NCBI RefSeq assembly: GCF_040712315.1 | Contig: NC_134017.1 | Coordinates: forward strand, 18,692,001 to 18,756,000 | Origin: Castanea sativa | Taxonomy: Eukaryota > Streptophyta > Magnoliopsida > Fagales > Fagaceae | Length of the DNA stretch: 64,000 nucleotides | Reading direction: 5' to 3' | Shown: in pieces, positions 32,230-44,883 of the stretch | Position numbering within the stretch: the first letter of the stretch is position 1 | Layout of the letters: every line of letters starts with the position of its first letter | The notes under the pieces: generated by a model | What the model was told of the DNA's origin: nothing | The model's database searches: none | What the model saw: only the letters and a program-made list of their open reading frames with translations | Translations under genes and position numbers: made by a program

Positions 32230-32760
32230 AAACAACCGGAGGAATAGTTCATCTCGGCCGACATTGGGGACGATTAATGTTATCTTCGGCACCGGTAGGA
32301 CCGGCTCAGTCCTACTAGGGTTATGGCGGTTTCCCATTCGCGGGCGAGGATGTGGGTAGCGAGCCGAAGAGATTAAAGAGCACTTTGTCTTGGGTTTCTC
32401 CGAGGAGGATAAAGTAGGGACTATCCGGCCCCCATGACGATGCTCTTGTGGTTACCCTCGGGATAGGGAATTATGATGTGAGAAGGGTGATGATAGATCA
32501 AAGGCGGTGCAGATATTATGTACCCCGATCTATTTAAAGGGCTGAGGTTGGAGTTGGAAGATTTAACTCCTTATGACTCCCCACTTATAAGCTTTGAGGG
32601 AAGGGCCGTTGTGCCGAAGGGGCGGTCCGTTTACCCGTTCAATCCGGCTCGGAAACGGTTGACGTAGATTTCATTGTGGTTGACGCGTACTCCTCCCATA
32701 CGACCATCCTCGCCGGGCCATGGCTGCACGCTTTGGGAATTTGTCTCTTCTACCTTACAT
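32230..32760 (+). pseudogene. Protease region of element 2
   Basis: Corresponds to the protease of element 3, including the VMIDQ region near 32490 and DLTPYDSPLISFEG near 32565. The active-site stretch is damaged: where element 3 has CAGGGTAGTGG, this copy has CAAAGGCGG. Confidence 0.65.
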
Positions 32761-32929
32761 GTTAAAGTAAAATTCCCCTCGGGGGAGCATGTTGAGGAAA
32801 TCCTCGGCAGCCGGAGTAGTTGCTAGGCAATGCATATCGGCTGCGGTGCTTCGTCAGTCAGAAATTGAGTCATCAACCTTACCCATCCAGGAGTCATAGC
32901 AATTAACAGCTCCGGAGGCACCTGGAGCG

Positions 32930-33883
32930 ATGATAGAAGATGAGGCTGTTTGTGAGGAGTTAGAGAAGTTTGTAATAGCCGATGATCCAGAGAGGTTCTT
33001 TCAAGTTGGCATGCGATTGCCACACCAAGAGAAGATGGAGTTGTTGAAATTTCTGAAGGATAATCTAGATGTCTTTGCATGGGACCCCTATGAGGCTCCA
33101 GGTGTAGATCCGAACTTTATTCGTCATCATTTAAACGTCAATCCGGCCATTGTTCCCAGGAGACAGCCACCTCGGCGATCTTCCCGAGAACATTCTAAGG
33201 CTGTGAAGGAAGAGGTTCTTAAACTCAAAAGGGCGGGGGCTATCAAAGAAGTTTTCTACCCTGAATGGTTGGCTCATACTGTTGTCGTTAAGAAGAAGAA
33301 CGGCAAGTGGAGAGTATGTGTAGACTTTACTGATCTGAACAAGGCTTGTCCTAAAGATTCATTCCCAATGCCACGGATTGATCAACTGGTAGATGCTACT
33401 GTCGGACATCCTCGGATGAGTTTTTTGGATGCCTTCCAGGGTTACCACCAAATTCCCTTGGCGTTAGAAGATCAGGAGAATACTGCTTTCATTACACCAA
33501 TCGGGAACTATCATTATAAGGTCATGCCATTCGGGTTAAAAAATGCGGGGGCTACTTACCAAAGAATGATGACCCGAATGTTTGAGCAGCAACTGGGGAA
33601 AAACATAGAAGTATACGTGGATGATATGGTGGTGAAGAGTAAGACGGTACCTTCGCACATGACGGATTTGGCCGACACCTTCCAGATGCTGAGGAAGTAT
33701 AAGTTGCGCCTTAACGCCGCCAAGTGTTCTTTTGGCGTGGGATCTGGAAAGTTCCTAGGATATATGATCACTCATAGGGGCATAGAGGTGAACCCAGTGC
33801 AGGTTAAGGCTGTTCGGAAATTTGCGGCCGCCTCGGAACCCAAAGGAGATTCGAAATTGACCTGGAATGATTCTTTGCGTTGA
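32930..33883 (+). pseudogene. Reverse transcriptase of element 2, one open 317-residue fragment
   Basis: The best preserved RT in the window, open over 317 codons. Landmarks are DVFAWDPYEAPG, the basic PRRQPPRRSSREH linker, [47 protein letters not shown] and the catalytic YVDDMVVKSK. It continues into KFLGYMITHRGIEVNP before a frameshift near 33830. CAG triplets are intact across this block, unlike the regions on both sides. It is part of the polyprotein and not a separate gene. Confidence 0.85.
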
Positions 33884-34865
33884 ATAGATTTATTTCTCGG
33901 TCGAGCCGGCCGGTGCCGTCCTTTCTTTCGGTTGTTGAACAAGTGGAAAGGATTTCAATGGACCGAGGATTGTGAGTCAGCCTTTCCAACGGCTTAAGCA
34001 ATATCTTTCTCGGCCACCCATTTTATCTCGCCCCGAGGTGGACGAGGTTTTATTCGCTTATCCGCCGTGGCTATTCATGCGGTGAGTCTAGTTCTTATAA
34101 GGAATGAAAATGGAGTGCGAGAGGCCGATCTACTATGTTAGTAAGTCCTTGAATGAGGCCGAGGTGCGCTATCCGCCCTTGGAAAAAGCGCTTCGCGCAG
34201 TCCACGCCACGCGTAAACTCCTCACTATTTCGAGTCTCATACCGTGGTTGTTTTGACCCAGTTGCCTCTCAATTTGTGTTGCGCAGTGCTGATTATTCGG
34301 CGAGTGGCAAAGTGGGGAACCATTTTGGGAGCCTTTGATGTTAAATACAAGCCTCGCACCTCGGTGAAAGGTCGGAGTCCTCGCTGATTTGGTGGCGAGT
34401 TTGTTGAACCATTGTTAGAAGAAGCTTCAAAGGAAGCACACATGGGTGAAAAATCGGTTGGTGTGATCACGCCGTATCGCCCTCGGCTTGGAAAGTTTAT
34501 GTGGATGGGGCTGCTAATCATAAAGTGGTCCGGCGTTGGACTTGTTCTAATGTCCCGAAGGAATTGTCTTTGAAAAATCTTTGAGATTGGCCTTCTCGGC
34601 TACTAATAATGAGGCCGAGTATGAAGCGGTCTTGGTAGGCATGCAAATGGTACGTAAGATGGGTGGCAAGGAAATCCATTTGTTCTCGGACTCTCAGTTA
34701 GTAGTCGGCCAAGTCATGGGTACCATGGAAGCTAGAGATTCCAGAATGCAGGAATATTTGGCCTAGGTCAAGCGTCAGCAGGCTGAATTCGACTCCTTTG
34801 CCTTAGCTCATGTCTCTAGGAGTGGAAATACTCATGCAGATTCTTTGGCTACGTTGGCAACATCC
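33884..34865 (+). pseudogene. Dual RNase H region of element 2
   Basis: The native-type part (33,884-34,440) is scattered over three frames. The archaeal-type part is better kept: NNEAEYEAVLVGMQMV, LFSDSQLVVGQVMG, and SGNTHADSLATLATSS at about 34,820-34,865. A TAG near 34,764 stands where element 3 has CAG. Confidence 0.72.
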
Positions 34866-36207
34866 TCGGCTCAAGGTCTACCAAGGGTTATTCTCGTTGA
34901 GGATTTGGTAGAACCTTCTCTTGTGGCTGCTAATGCACCTCGCATTCATCTAATAAGGCCTGGTCCTAGTTGGATGGATTCGATCATATCTTTTCTCAAA
35001 AATGACATCCTTCCCGAAGACAAAGTTGAAGCGAGAAAGGTACGTCGAAAGGCGCCGCGTTTCTCGGTTGTCCGAGGACCGAAGCTATACAAACGATCCT
35101 TTTCGGGACCGTATTTATTGTGTGTACACCCCGAATCAACGGGAATCATTCCTGCGGAGGAATTGCATGAAGGAATTTGTGGGAGTCACACCGGGGGAAG
35201 GTCCTTAGCTCATAGAGCCCTTACTCGGGGTTATTGGTGGCCCAATATGCGAGGGAGGCTCGGGACTATGCCGAGAAAGTGTGATCAATGTCGAGAGGTT
35301 CGCCCCAATATCCACCAACAGGAGGGGTTCTTAACCTACGTCTAGCCCTTGGCCTTTCGCACAATGGGGCCTCGGACATTGTCGGGCCATTTCAAAAGGC
35401 CGGCAACAAAAGATGGTTGCTCGTGGGAACGGACTATTTCACTAAATGGGTTGAAGCCGAGCCATTAGCCAATATCCGAGATGTTGATTCCAAGAAATTT
35501 ATATGGAAAAATATTGTTACTAGATTTGGTATACCGCACACACTTGTCTCGTACAATGGCGTTCAATTTGACAAAGAACGCCTTTAGGCAATATTGTGGT
35601 GACATGGGTATCACAAATAGATATTCTACCCCGCTTATCCTCGAAGGAATGGGCAGGCCGAGGCCGTTAACAAGGTCATAGTCAATGGGCTCAAGAAGAG
35701 GTTGGATGATGCGAAAGGCGGATGGGTAGAAGAGCTCCCTCATGTTCTCGTGGACATATCGGACCACACCGCGCAGTCCACCGGAGAAACACCATTTTCT
35801 ATGACTTACGGAGCCGAGGCGGTGATACCACTAGAATCCGGTTTTCCTACTCTAAAGACAAGTTCTTTTAGCCCCGAGAATAACCGGGGACTTCTAGAGA
35901 AAGATCTTGATTTACTCGAGGAACGGCGTGGCGGCTATGGTCCAATTGGCTTATTATCGCCAGAAGCTAAAACGAGGATATGATGCCCACGTGAAGCTAA
36001 GGCCACTTGCACTGTGATCTTGTATTAAGGAAAGTTGTAGGCACTTCTAAGAACCCAAGCATGGGGTAAACTAGGACCTAGCTGGGAAGGCCCCTATCGC
36101 ATTGTTTCAATAGCGGGCATAGGGTCGTATAGGCTAGAGCCGACCTAGATGAACGAGTTGTACCACGTCCATGGAATGTAAATAATCTTAGAAGGTATTA
36201 TTATTAA
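34866..36207 (+). pseudogene. Integrase region of element 2
   Basis: Zinc-binding part with ELHEGICGSHTGGRSLAHRA, then the catalytic core with GNKRWLLVGTDYFTKWVEAE and the C-terminal part ending near 36,207 (NNLRRYYY in another frame). Several frameshifts break the core between the second Asp and the Glu. It ends about 30 bp before the tandem array. Confidence 0.75.
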
Positions 36208-36239
36208 TCAAATAAGCTTTTGTCAATTAATATTTCAAA

Positions 36240-39200
36240 GTTATGGCTAGCTCTCATATTTGAAGTTACAATTTCTAAGAATCAAACAGAAACTTGGTTA
36301 AGTGGAGTCCTCGGACCACAAACCTTGTGGAAATTGATGTCTTGTCATTTGTTAAACAGAACCTTAGTTATGCGGGGTCTTCGGACCTCCTACTTTGGGA
36401 AAATTAACATTTGAAGTTACAATTTCTAAGAATCAAACAGAAACTTGGTTAAGTGTAGTCCTCGGACCACAAACCTTGTGGAAATTGATGTCTTGTCATT
36501 TGTTAAACAGAACCTTAGTTATGCCGGGTCTTCGGACCTCCTACTTTGGGAAAATTAACATTTGAAGTTACAATTTCTAAGAATCAAACAGAAACTTGGT
36601 TAAGTGTAGTCCTCGGACCACAAACCTTGTGGAAATCGATGTCTTGTCATTTGTTAAACAGAACCTTAGTTATGCCGTGTCTTCGGACCTCCTACTTTGG
36701 GAAAATTAACATTTGAAGTTACAATTTCTAAGAATCAAACAGAAACTTGGTTAAGTGTAGTCCTCGGACCACAAACCTTGTGGAAATTGATGTCTTGTCA
36801 TTTGTTAAACGAACCTTAGTTATGCCGGGTCTTCGGACCTCCTACTTTGGGAAAATTAACATTTTGAAGTTACAATTTCTAAGAATCAAACGAAACTTGG
36901 TTAAGTGTAGTCCTCGGACCACAAACCTTGTGGAAATTGATGTCTTGTCATTTGTTAAACGAACCTTAGTTATGCGGGGTCTTCGGACCTCCTACTTTGG
37001 GAAAATTAACATTTGAAGTTACAATTTCTAAGAATCAAACGAAACTTGGTTAAGTGTAGTCCTCGGACCACAAACTGTGTGGAAATTGATGTCTTGTCAT
37101 TTGTTAAACGAACCTTAGTTATGCCGGGTCTTCGGACCTACTACTTTGGGAAAATTAACATTTGAAGTTACAATTTCTAAGAATCAAACGAAACTTGGTT
37201 AAGTGTAGTCCTCGGACCACAAACCTTGTGGAAATTGATGTCTTGTCATTTGTTAAACGAACCTTAGTTATGCGGGGTCTTCGGACCTCCTACTTTGGGA
37301 AAATTAACATTTGAAGTTACAATTTCTAAGAATCAAACGAAACTTGGTTAAGTGTAGTCCTCGGACCACAAACCTTGTGGAAATTGATGTCTTGTCATTT
37401 GTTAAACAACCTTAGTTATGCCGGGTCTTCGGACCTCCTACTTTGGGAAAATTAACATTTGAAGTTACAATTTCTAAGAATCAAACGAAACTTGGTTAAG
37501 TGTAGTCCTCGGACCACAAACCTTGTGGAAATAGAGGTCTTGTCATTTGTTAAACGGAACCTTAGTTATGCCGGGTCTTCGGACCTCCTACTTTGGGAAA
37601 ATTAACATTTGAAGTTACAATTTCTAAGAATCAAACGAAACTTGGTTAAGTGTAGTCCTCGGACCACAAACCTTGTGGAAATTGATGTCTTGTCATTTGT
37701 TAAACGGAGACCTTAGTTATGCGGGTCTTCGGACCTCCTACTTTGGGAAAATTAACATTTGAAGTTACAATTTCTAAGAATCAAACAGAAACTTGGTTAA
37801 GTGTAGTCCTCGGACCACAAACCTTGTGGAAATCGATGTCTTGTCATTTATTAAACGGGGAACCTTAGTTATGCCGGGTCTTCGGACCTCCTACTTTGGG
37901 AAAATTAACATTTGAAGTTACAATTTCTAAGAATCAAACGAAACTTGGTTAAGTGTAGTCCTCGGACCACAAACCTTGTGGAAATTGATGTCTTGTCATT
38001 TGTTAAACGGAGAACCTTAGTTATGCCGGGTCTTCGGACCTCCTACTTTGGGAAAATTAACATTTGAAGTTACAATTTCTAAGAATCAAACGAAACTTGG
38101 TTAAGTGTAGTCCCTCGGACCACAAACCTTGTGGAAATTGATGTCTTGTCATTTGTTAAACGGAACCTTAGTTATGCGGGGTCTTCGGACCTCCTACTTT
38201 GGGAAAATTAACATTTGAAGTTACAATTTCTAAGAATCAAACGAAACTTGGTTAAGTGTAGTCCTCGGACCACAAACCTTGTGGAAATTGATGTATGGGC
38301 ATTTGTTAATCAGACCCTTGGTTATGCGGGGTGGTGGGTCCTCCTACTTTGGGAAAGTTAACATTTGAAGTTACAATGTCTATGAATCAAACAAACTTGG
38401 TTAAGTGTAGTCCTCGGACCACAAACCTTGTGGAAATTGATGTCTTGTCATTTGTTAAACAGAACCTTAGTTATGCCGGGTCTTCGGACCTCCTACTTTG
38501 CGAAAATTAACATTTGAAGTTACAATTTCTAAGATTCAAACCGAATCTGGGTTAAGTGTAGTCCTCGGACCACAAACCTTGTGGAAATCGATGTCTTGTC
38601 ATTTGTTAAACGGAGACCTTAGTTATGCCGGTCTTCGACCTCCTACTTTGGGAAAATTAACATTTGAAGTTACAATTTCTAAGAATCAAACGAAACTTGG
38701 TTAAGTGTAGTCCTCGGACCACAAACCTTGTGGAAATTGATGTCTTGTCATTTGTTAAACCGCACCCTAGTTATGCCGGGTCTTCGGACCTCCTACTTTG
38801 GGAAAATTAACATTTGAAGTTACAGTTACTAAGAATAAAACAGTCAAATCGTTAAAAGTAGTCCTCGGACCACAAACCTGGTGGAAAGTGATGTCGTGTG
38901 ATTTGTTAAACGAACCTTAGTTATGCCGGGTCTTCGGACCTCCTACTTTGGGAAAATTAACATTTGAAGTTACAATTTCTAAGAATCAAACGAAACTTGG
39001 TTAAGTGTAGTCCTCGGACCACAAACCTTGTGGAAATTGATGTCTTGTCATTTGTTAAACGTAACCCTAGTTATGCCGGGTCTTCGGACCTCCTACTTTG
39101 GGAAAATTAACATTTGAAGTTACAATTTCTAAGAATCAAACGAAACTTGGTTAAGTGTAGTCCTCGGACCACAAACCTTGTGGAAATTGATGTCTTGTCA

Positions 39201-41330
39201 TTTGTTAAACAAACCTTAGTTATGCCGGGTCTTCGGACCTCCTACTTTGGGAAAATTAACATTTGAAGTTACAATTTCTAAGAATCAAACGAAACTTGGT
39301 TAAGTGTAGTCCTCGGACCACGAAACCTTGTGGAAATTGATGTCTTGTCATTTGTTAAAATGTAACCTTAGTTATGCGGGTCTTCGGACCTCCTACTTTG
39401 GGAAAATTAACATTTGAAGTTACAATTTCTAAGAATCAAACGAAACTTGGTTAAGTGTAGTCCTCGGACCACAAACCTTGTGGAAATTGATGTCTTGTCA
39501 TTTGTTAAACAGAACCTTAGTTATGCCGGGTCTTCGGACCTCCTACTTTGGGAAAATTAACATTTGAAGTTACAATTTCTAAGAATCAAACGAAACTTGG
39601 TTAAGTGTAGTCCTCGGACCACAAACCTTGTGGAAATCGATGTCTTGTCATTTATTAAACAGAACCTTAGTTATGCCGGGTCTTCGGACCTCCTACTATG
39701 GGAAAATTAACATTTGAAGTTACACTTTCTAAGAATCAAACGAAACTTGGTTAAGTGTAGTCCTCGGACCACAAACCTTGTGGAAATTGATGTCTTGTCA
39801 TTTGTTAAACGGAACCTTAGTTATGCCAGGTCTTCGGACCTCCTACTTTGGGAAAATTAACATTTGAAGTTACAATTTCTAAGAATCAAACGAAACTTGG
39901 TTAAGTGTAGTCCTCGGACCACAAACCTTGTGGAAATTGATGTCTTGTCATTTGTTAAACAGAACCTTAGTTATGCGGGGTCTTCGGACCTCCTACTTTG
40001 GGAAAATTAACATTTGAAGTTACAATTTCTAAGAATCAAACGAAACTTGGTTAAGTGTAGTCCTCGGACCACAAACCTTGTGGAAATTGATGTCTTGTCA
40101 TTTGTTAAACAGAACCTTAGTTATGCCGGGTCTTCGGACCTCCTACTTTGGGAAAATTAACATTTGAAGTTACAATTTCTAAGAATCAAACAGAAACTTG
40201 GTTAAGTGTAGTCCTCGGACCACAAACCTTGTGGAAATTGATGTCTTGTCATTTGTTAAACAGAACCTTAGTTATGCGGGGTCTTCGGACCTCCTACTTT
40301 GGGAAAATTAACATTTGAAGTTACAATTTCTAAGAATCAAACAGAAACTTGGTTAAGTGTAGTCCTCGGACCACAAACCTTGTGGAAATTGATGTCTTGT
40401 CATTTGTTAAACAGAACCTTAGTTATGCGGGGTCTTCGGACCTCCTACTTTGGGAAAATTAACATTTGAAGTAACAATTTCTAAGAATCAAACAGAAACT
40501 TGGTTAAGTGTAGTCCTCGGACCACAAACCTTGTGGAAATTGATGTCTTGTCATTTGTTAAACAGAACCTTAGTTATGCCGGGTCTTCGGACCTCCTACT
40601 TTGGGAAAATTAACATTTGAAGTTACAATTTCTAAGAATCAAACAGAAACTTGGTTAAGTGTAGTCCTCGGACCACAAACCTTGTGGAAATTGATGTCTT
40701 GTCATTTGTTAAACAGAACCTTAGTTATGCGGGGTCTTCGGACCTCCTACTTTGGGAAAATTAACATTTGAAGTTACAATTTCTAAGAATCAAACAGAAA
40801 CTTGGTTAAGTGTAGTCCTCGGACCACAAACCTTGTGGAAATTGATGTCTTGTCATTTGTTAAACAGAACCTTAGTTATGCCGGGTCTTCGGACCTCCTA
40901 CTTTGGGAAAATTAACATTTGAAGTTACAGAAACTTGGTTAAGTGTAGTCCTCGGACCACAAACCTTGTGGAAATTGATGTCTTGTCATTTGTTAAACAG
41001 AACCTTAGTTATGCCGGGTCTTCGGACCTCCTACTTTGGGAAAATTAACATTTGAAGTTACAATTTCTAAGAATCAAACAGAAACTTGGTTAAGTGTAGT
41101 CCTCGGACCACAAACCTTGTGGAAATTGATGTCTTGTCATTTGTTAAACAGAACCTTAGTTATGCCGGGTCTTCGGACCTCCTACTTTGGGAAAATTAAC
41201 ATTTGAAGTTACTGTTTTAAAGAATCCAACAGAAATTTGGTTAAGTGTAGTCCTCGGACCACAAACCTTGTGGAAATTGATGTCTTATCATTTACAGTTA
41301 CAATTTTGAAGAATTAAACGAAAGATTGTT
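36240..41330 (+). repeat. 151-bp tandem subrepeat array of element 2 (about 34 units)
   Basis: The core GTCCTCGGACCACAAACC recurs about 34 times between 36,307 and 41,252, with a period of 148-152 bp and one short unit of about 131 bp near 40,930. Each unit is itself a diverged dimer: AAACAGAAACTTGGTTAAG to GTCCTCGGACC, then AAACAGAACCTTAGTTATG to GTCTTCGGACC. In units from about 36,820 to 40,180 many CAGA sites read CGA, CGGA or CGGAGA; units before and after keep CAGA. Divergence is otherwise very low, pointing to recent expansion. Confidence 0.95.
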
Positions 41331-41848
41331 TAAGATTTATCTTCGGACTATGACTTTGATTAAACTTAACTTCTGATTGTGTCTGGGTGTTAATACCTTA
41401 CTTTTTATTAACTTGGATCTTAAGTTTTATATCTTTAAGTATTGAGTAAATTTGTGTAAGGAATGGTCCTCGGATCTTACATCCTACTAGAAACAGTGTT
41501 GTGCACTATAAGGGCTTAACCGTTATATGAAGTCCTCTTTCCTTTTTTAATCAAGGCATTGTTCAAACGTATTAACTATGTCACCTTGTATTAAATCTTT
41601 AGTAATATACGCATGATTATGTGGAAGTTATGATTGTGCAATCCTTGGAGTTAGATTTTTATACTCTGAGAAACTTTTGATATGACTTAATGGGAAACTT
41701 TTGTGATAAGTATAAAAAAAGAGTAAAGTAGAAACAGAGACAATCCAAGTGAAAAGTAAACGAAATCGTTCTTCATTAATCAATTGAGTATGCATTACAT
41801 ATAATTCAAAAAAAAAAGAAAGGAAAAAGAGAAGCCCTAAGCTAAGTC

Positions 41849-44377
41849 CTAAGCTGTTGGAGGAGGATCTTGCTGAGAGGTACTAGTGCCCTCGGTCTTT
41901 CTCAACTCCAGCTCAAAAGGAGTCATAATCTGCTTTCCTTTATCCACTGTCGTTGTTGAAAGGACGATGGGTTCCACTGTTTGGCTCAAGTCCTTCTCTG
42001 CATCCACTCCTCCTTCCTTCTCTTTATTGGAACCAGAAGGTTCTGTATGATCATGAATTTGCTGTGGGACCATCGGAGGTAGGGCAGGAAGAGTTGTCTC
42101 AGGGGTAGGAGTAGCAGCAGGAGCCTCTTCAATCTCCTGTATTTCTAGGGGAAGCCAAACGTTCTCGGACTTCCTCAAATCCGAAGATTGAGGAACTCCT
42201 GCTACGTTTAAAGCTTCCCCCCATACTTTTGGACAGTATTCACGGCATAAAGCCGCGAACTCCTCTGTCAGCTGCTCCTCGGTAGTGGCTACCCCTTCAT
42301 CAAAACTTGCCTGCTTGGCAGCTTGAAGAGAGAGTTGGAAGGAACTGGCTTCTTCCTTCATCAGCGCCAACTGCTTCTTCAGATCCGAGCACTCCTTTTG
42401 AGCTTGGGAGAGCTCTTCATCTCTTGCATGAAGGAGCTTGCGCTGTCCTTCTATCTGGGTTTTCATGGTCTTCAAGTTTGACTCGACCCCATTTTTCTCT
42501 CTCCTCAGATCTGACACCTCCGAGGTCAGCTTCTCGTTCTCAGCGAGGGCTGTGCCCAAAGACTTCTCGCTCCATCCCGATTTCGAGCTCGCTCGGCTAT
42601 TTTCCGAGTGTCTTCAATAAACTTTTCAGCTACAAAGACCTCCTGAATAGCCTGTAACAAAGTATGATGGAGTTAGGAGTACCAAAGACAAACTTACTTA
42701 CGAATATTGTTAAAAGGAGAAACACTTACCAGCGCTAAGTCTCTTTTTAGGGAGAGGAATAGTTGTGGCTGGCCCATTTTCTCCAAGGTCTCCATGTCCT
42801 TGGGCAGCAGAAGAGGACGTTCCAAGACCTCGGCCAGGTGGTGGGCATGGCCTTGTTGAACCGCCCTTATACCGGATCGGGCAGAGATGGGAGCGCCGTC
42901 CAGCCTTAGATCGGGGGACCAGGTGGTCGGTGCTCGGCGCACTACAGCCTCATTCCTGATTTCCCCGAGTTCAACTGAACGGGCTCTACCCTTGCCCTTG
43001 TCCAGCTTCTGCTGCTGGGCCAGTGGGAGTTGTTGGCGTGGTTTCTTGGGGTCTTTAGTAATCGTCCCCTCATTATCCCCCTTTCTCTTCTTCTTGGGGT
43101 CCTCGGCTGGCAATTTTGGCTCAGATAGAGGAGGAGGAGGAGGTAAAGCTGGGGGAACTTGGGACGTTCCCGCTTTCTTCTTCTCTGCAACCTTAGCAGC
43201 CCTACTAGAGAGAAGACCCTCCATTCGTCCCATGTCTTCTTCAAATTCGTCCTCGGGAAGTGCAACTACAAGCCCTGCAATTCCAGAAGCCTCGGTGGTT
43301 TCTTCTTCCTCGTCGGAAAGTACCACAAACTGGTTCCCGCGAGGTCTCTCGGCGTCTTCGAGATAGAATTGATCTATCTCGTCGTCGAGTGTGTGTGAAG
43401 AAGACACCTGCTCTTCCAGAATGACAGTTGTTTGTGAGTGCACGGCAAGGGGGACCGCTGCTATCGCCCGGTTGTACAGAATGGTGTTAGGAGCGTTTGG
43501 GAGGTCACGGTCGTCCAAAAAATGGGGCCGAGCTACGTTTATCCTCTTTCGTCTTCGGTCGCCTGCAATAATGGCGTCCTCTATCTCCTGGAAGTCTTTG
43601 GAAAGGGGGGTGTACCCTAGAATAAGATGAGCAGCTCGGAGTTGCAGGTCTTCACTAACGAACACCTCGGAGCGAAGTACCCGGTTTAGATCTGCGACGT
43701 TACAGTGACTTAGACGAGGACGCACATGTTGCTTATCTGCAAAAAAGACATCAAACAAACAAACTTGGTCAGATTTATATAGAAGTTTAACAAATTTAAG
43801 CAAGTGTGAATACGCATTTCTGTGTGTATGTGTTAAGAGAAGTTGAGTTGTGGGGAGATTAATCCTACGGCGTCGCACCTGGATTCCCCCACTCAACTGG
43901 GCAGTGGAAGCCGTCGTGCCAGTTCCCGGACACGATCAAGTAGTCGTCCTTCATGCCTTTGTTTGATTTGGGCAGACAGGAGATTAATCTAACGGTGCTA
44001 GACCGAGATTTAATGTAATAACCTACCTTAGAAAGTTTATGGGACTCATATAGGAACACGACATCGTGCCATGTGAGATTTAAACCCATCTGCTCGTTTA
44101 GAGCATCTACACTACCTAGAACTCTAAAAACGTTTGGGAGGCATTGATCGGGACACAACCGATGGTTGCGGAGGTACTCCCTAGTTACAGGTTTCATTGG
44201 TATGGTCATCCCACCCTCTATAAAGGCTATCATAGGAATGATAACCTCTCCTCTCGTCCTAGAACCGGCCACGGCCGTTGCGGCGCATTTTAACCTTACG
44301 TCGCTGGGAATATGGTATTTGGCTCTAAAGCCTTCCATCCCAGCGGCGGTATCAACTAGACACTTAAATTTTCCCAT
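41849..44377 (-). pseudogene. Antisense gene (aORF) of Tat element 2, best preserved copy
   Basis: The gene runs opposite to gag-pol. Exon 1 is 44377-43879, exon 2 is 43736-42730 (1007 bp) and exon 3 is 42651-41849. Introns are GT-AG (GTGCGACG donor with TTTTTTGCAG acceptor; GTAAGTG donor with TGTTACAG acceptor). A GTAAGT 103 nt before the ATG (44480) marks a probable 5' UTR intron. Exons 1 and 2 join in frame to about 502 open codons. The N-terminal domain includes GMTIPMKPVTREYLRNHRL and LPKSNKGMKDDYL, and the Trp lost in elements 1 and 3 is kept here (LTWHDVVF). Next come LSHCNVADLNRVLRSEVF, an acidic stretch, a Pro-rich run, KKKRKG, then the coiled coil of exon 3. One frameshift lies near 42,560-42,600. 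The N-terminal part resembles the Pfam 'putative gypsy type transposon' family; the role is unknown. Confidence 0.8.
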
Positions 44378-44868
44378 TACAGAAGGACGATAGACTAGAC
44401 TTTAGAAGAAAGAGTGTTTGTAGTGATAGCCGAGGACAAATATCGAGGAGAAAAGGTTAAGAATAGGAGCAAGAACTTACAAGGTTGAAGGTGTGCAAAT
44501 CTCCACGGTTTTCTGCAAAGTAAGGTATGATGGCTGATGTCTTGATGGGATTACCCCCTGAGGAATTAAATGAAGGCGCGGGTTCCCGAAGCGTCACGAC
44601 GTGCGAAAAGGCGGCCTCGAAATTATGTCTGTCCCGCCTAAAATTTCGTGGAGTAATGAGAACCGTTGGATGCCCATCTCACCGTTGAACGTGGCAGAGA
44701 AAGAGTAACTTACAGTAATAAATACGCGCGTTTTTGAAAATAAAACCGCCAAGTGTCATCTTCTGGGATGCGAAACGATTTCCACACGTGCCATCACTTA
44801 TAAAGTGTGTAGAGGGGATCCTCGTCAGATCAAAACCCTATTTTTCTCCTCGGATGTCGAAAATTAGA

Positions 44869-44883
44869 GTTTTGAGGGGCTAT
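44869..44883 (+). promoter_or_regulatory. Polypurine tract of element 2
   Basis: GTTTTGAGGGGCTAT directly before the TGTGTGG start of the 3' LTR; the same in all three elements. Confidence 0.82.

Noticed and set aside
36240..41330. CRISPR-like regular array
   Set aside because: The spacing is regular, but whole units repeat without unique spacers, the unit is 151 bp, and the array lies in a plant retrotransposon.
44785..44805. Candidate promoter (TTATAAAG beside CACGTG) for the antisense gene of element 2
   Set aside because: The order and spacing fit poorly for the minus strand and the motif is not kept in elements 1 and 3.
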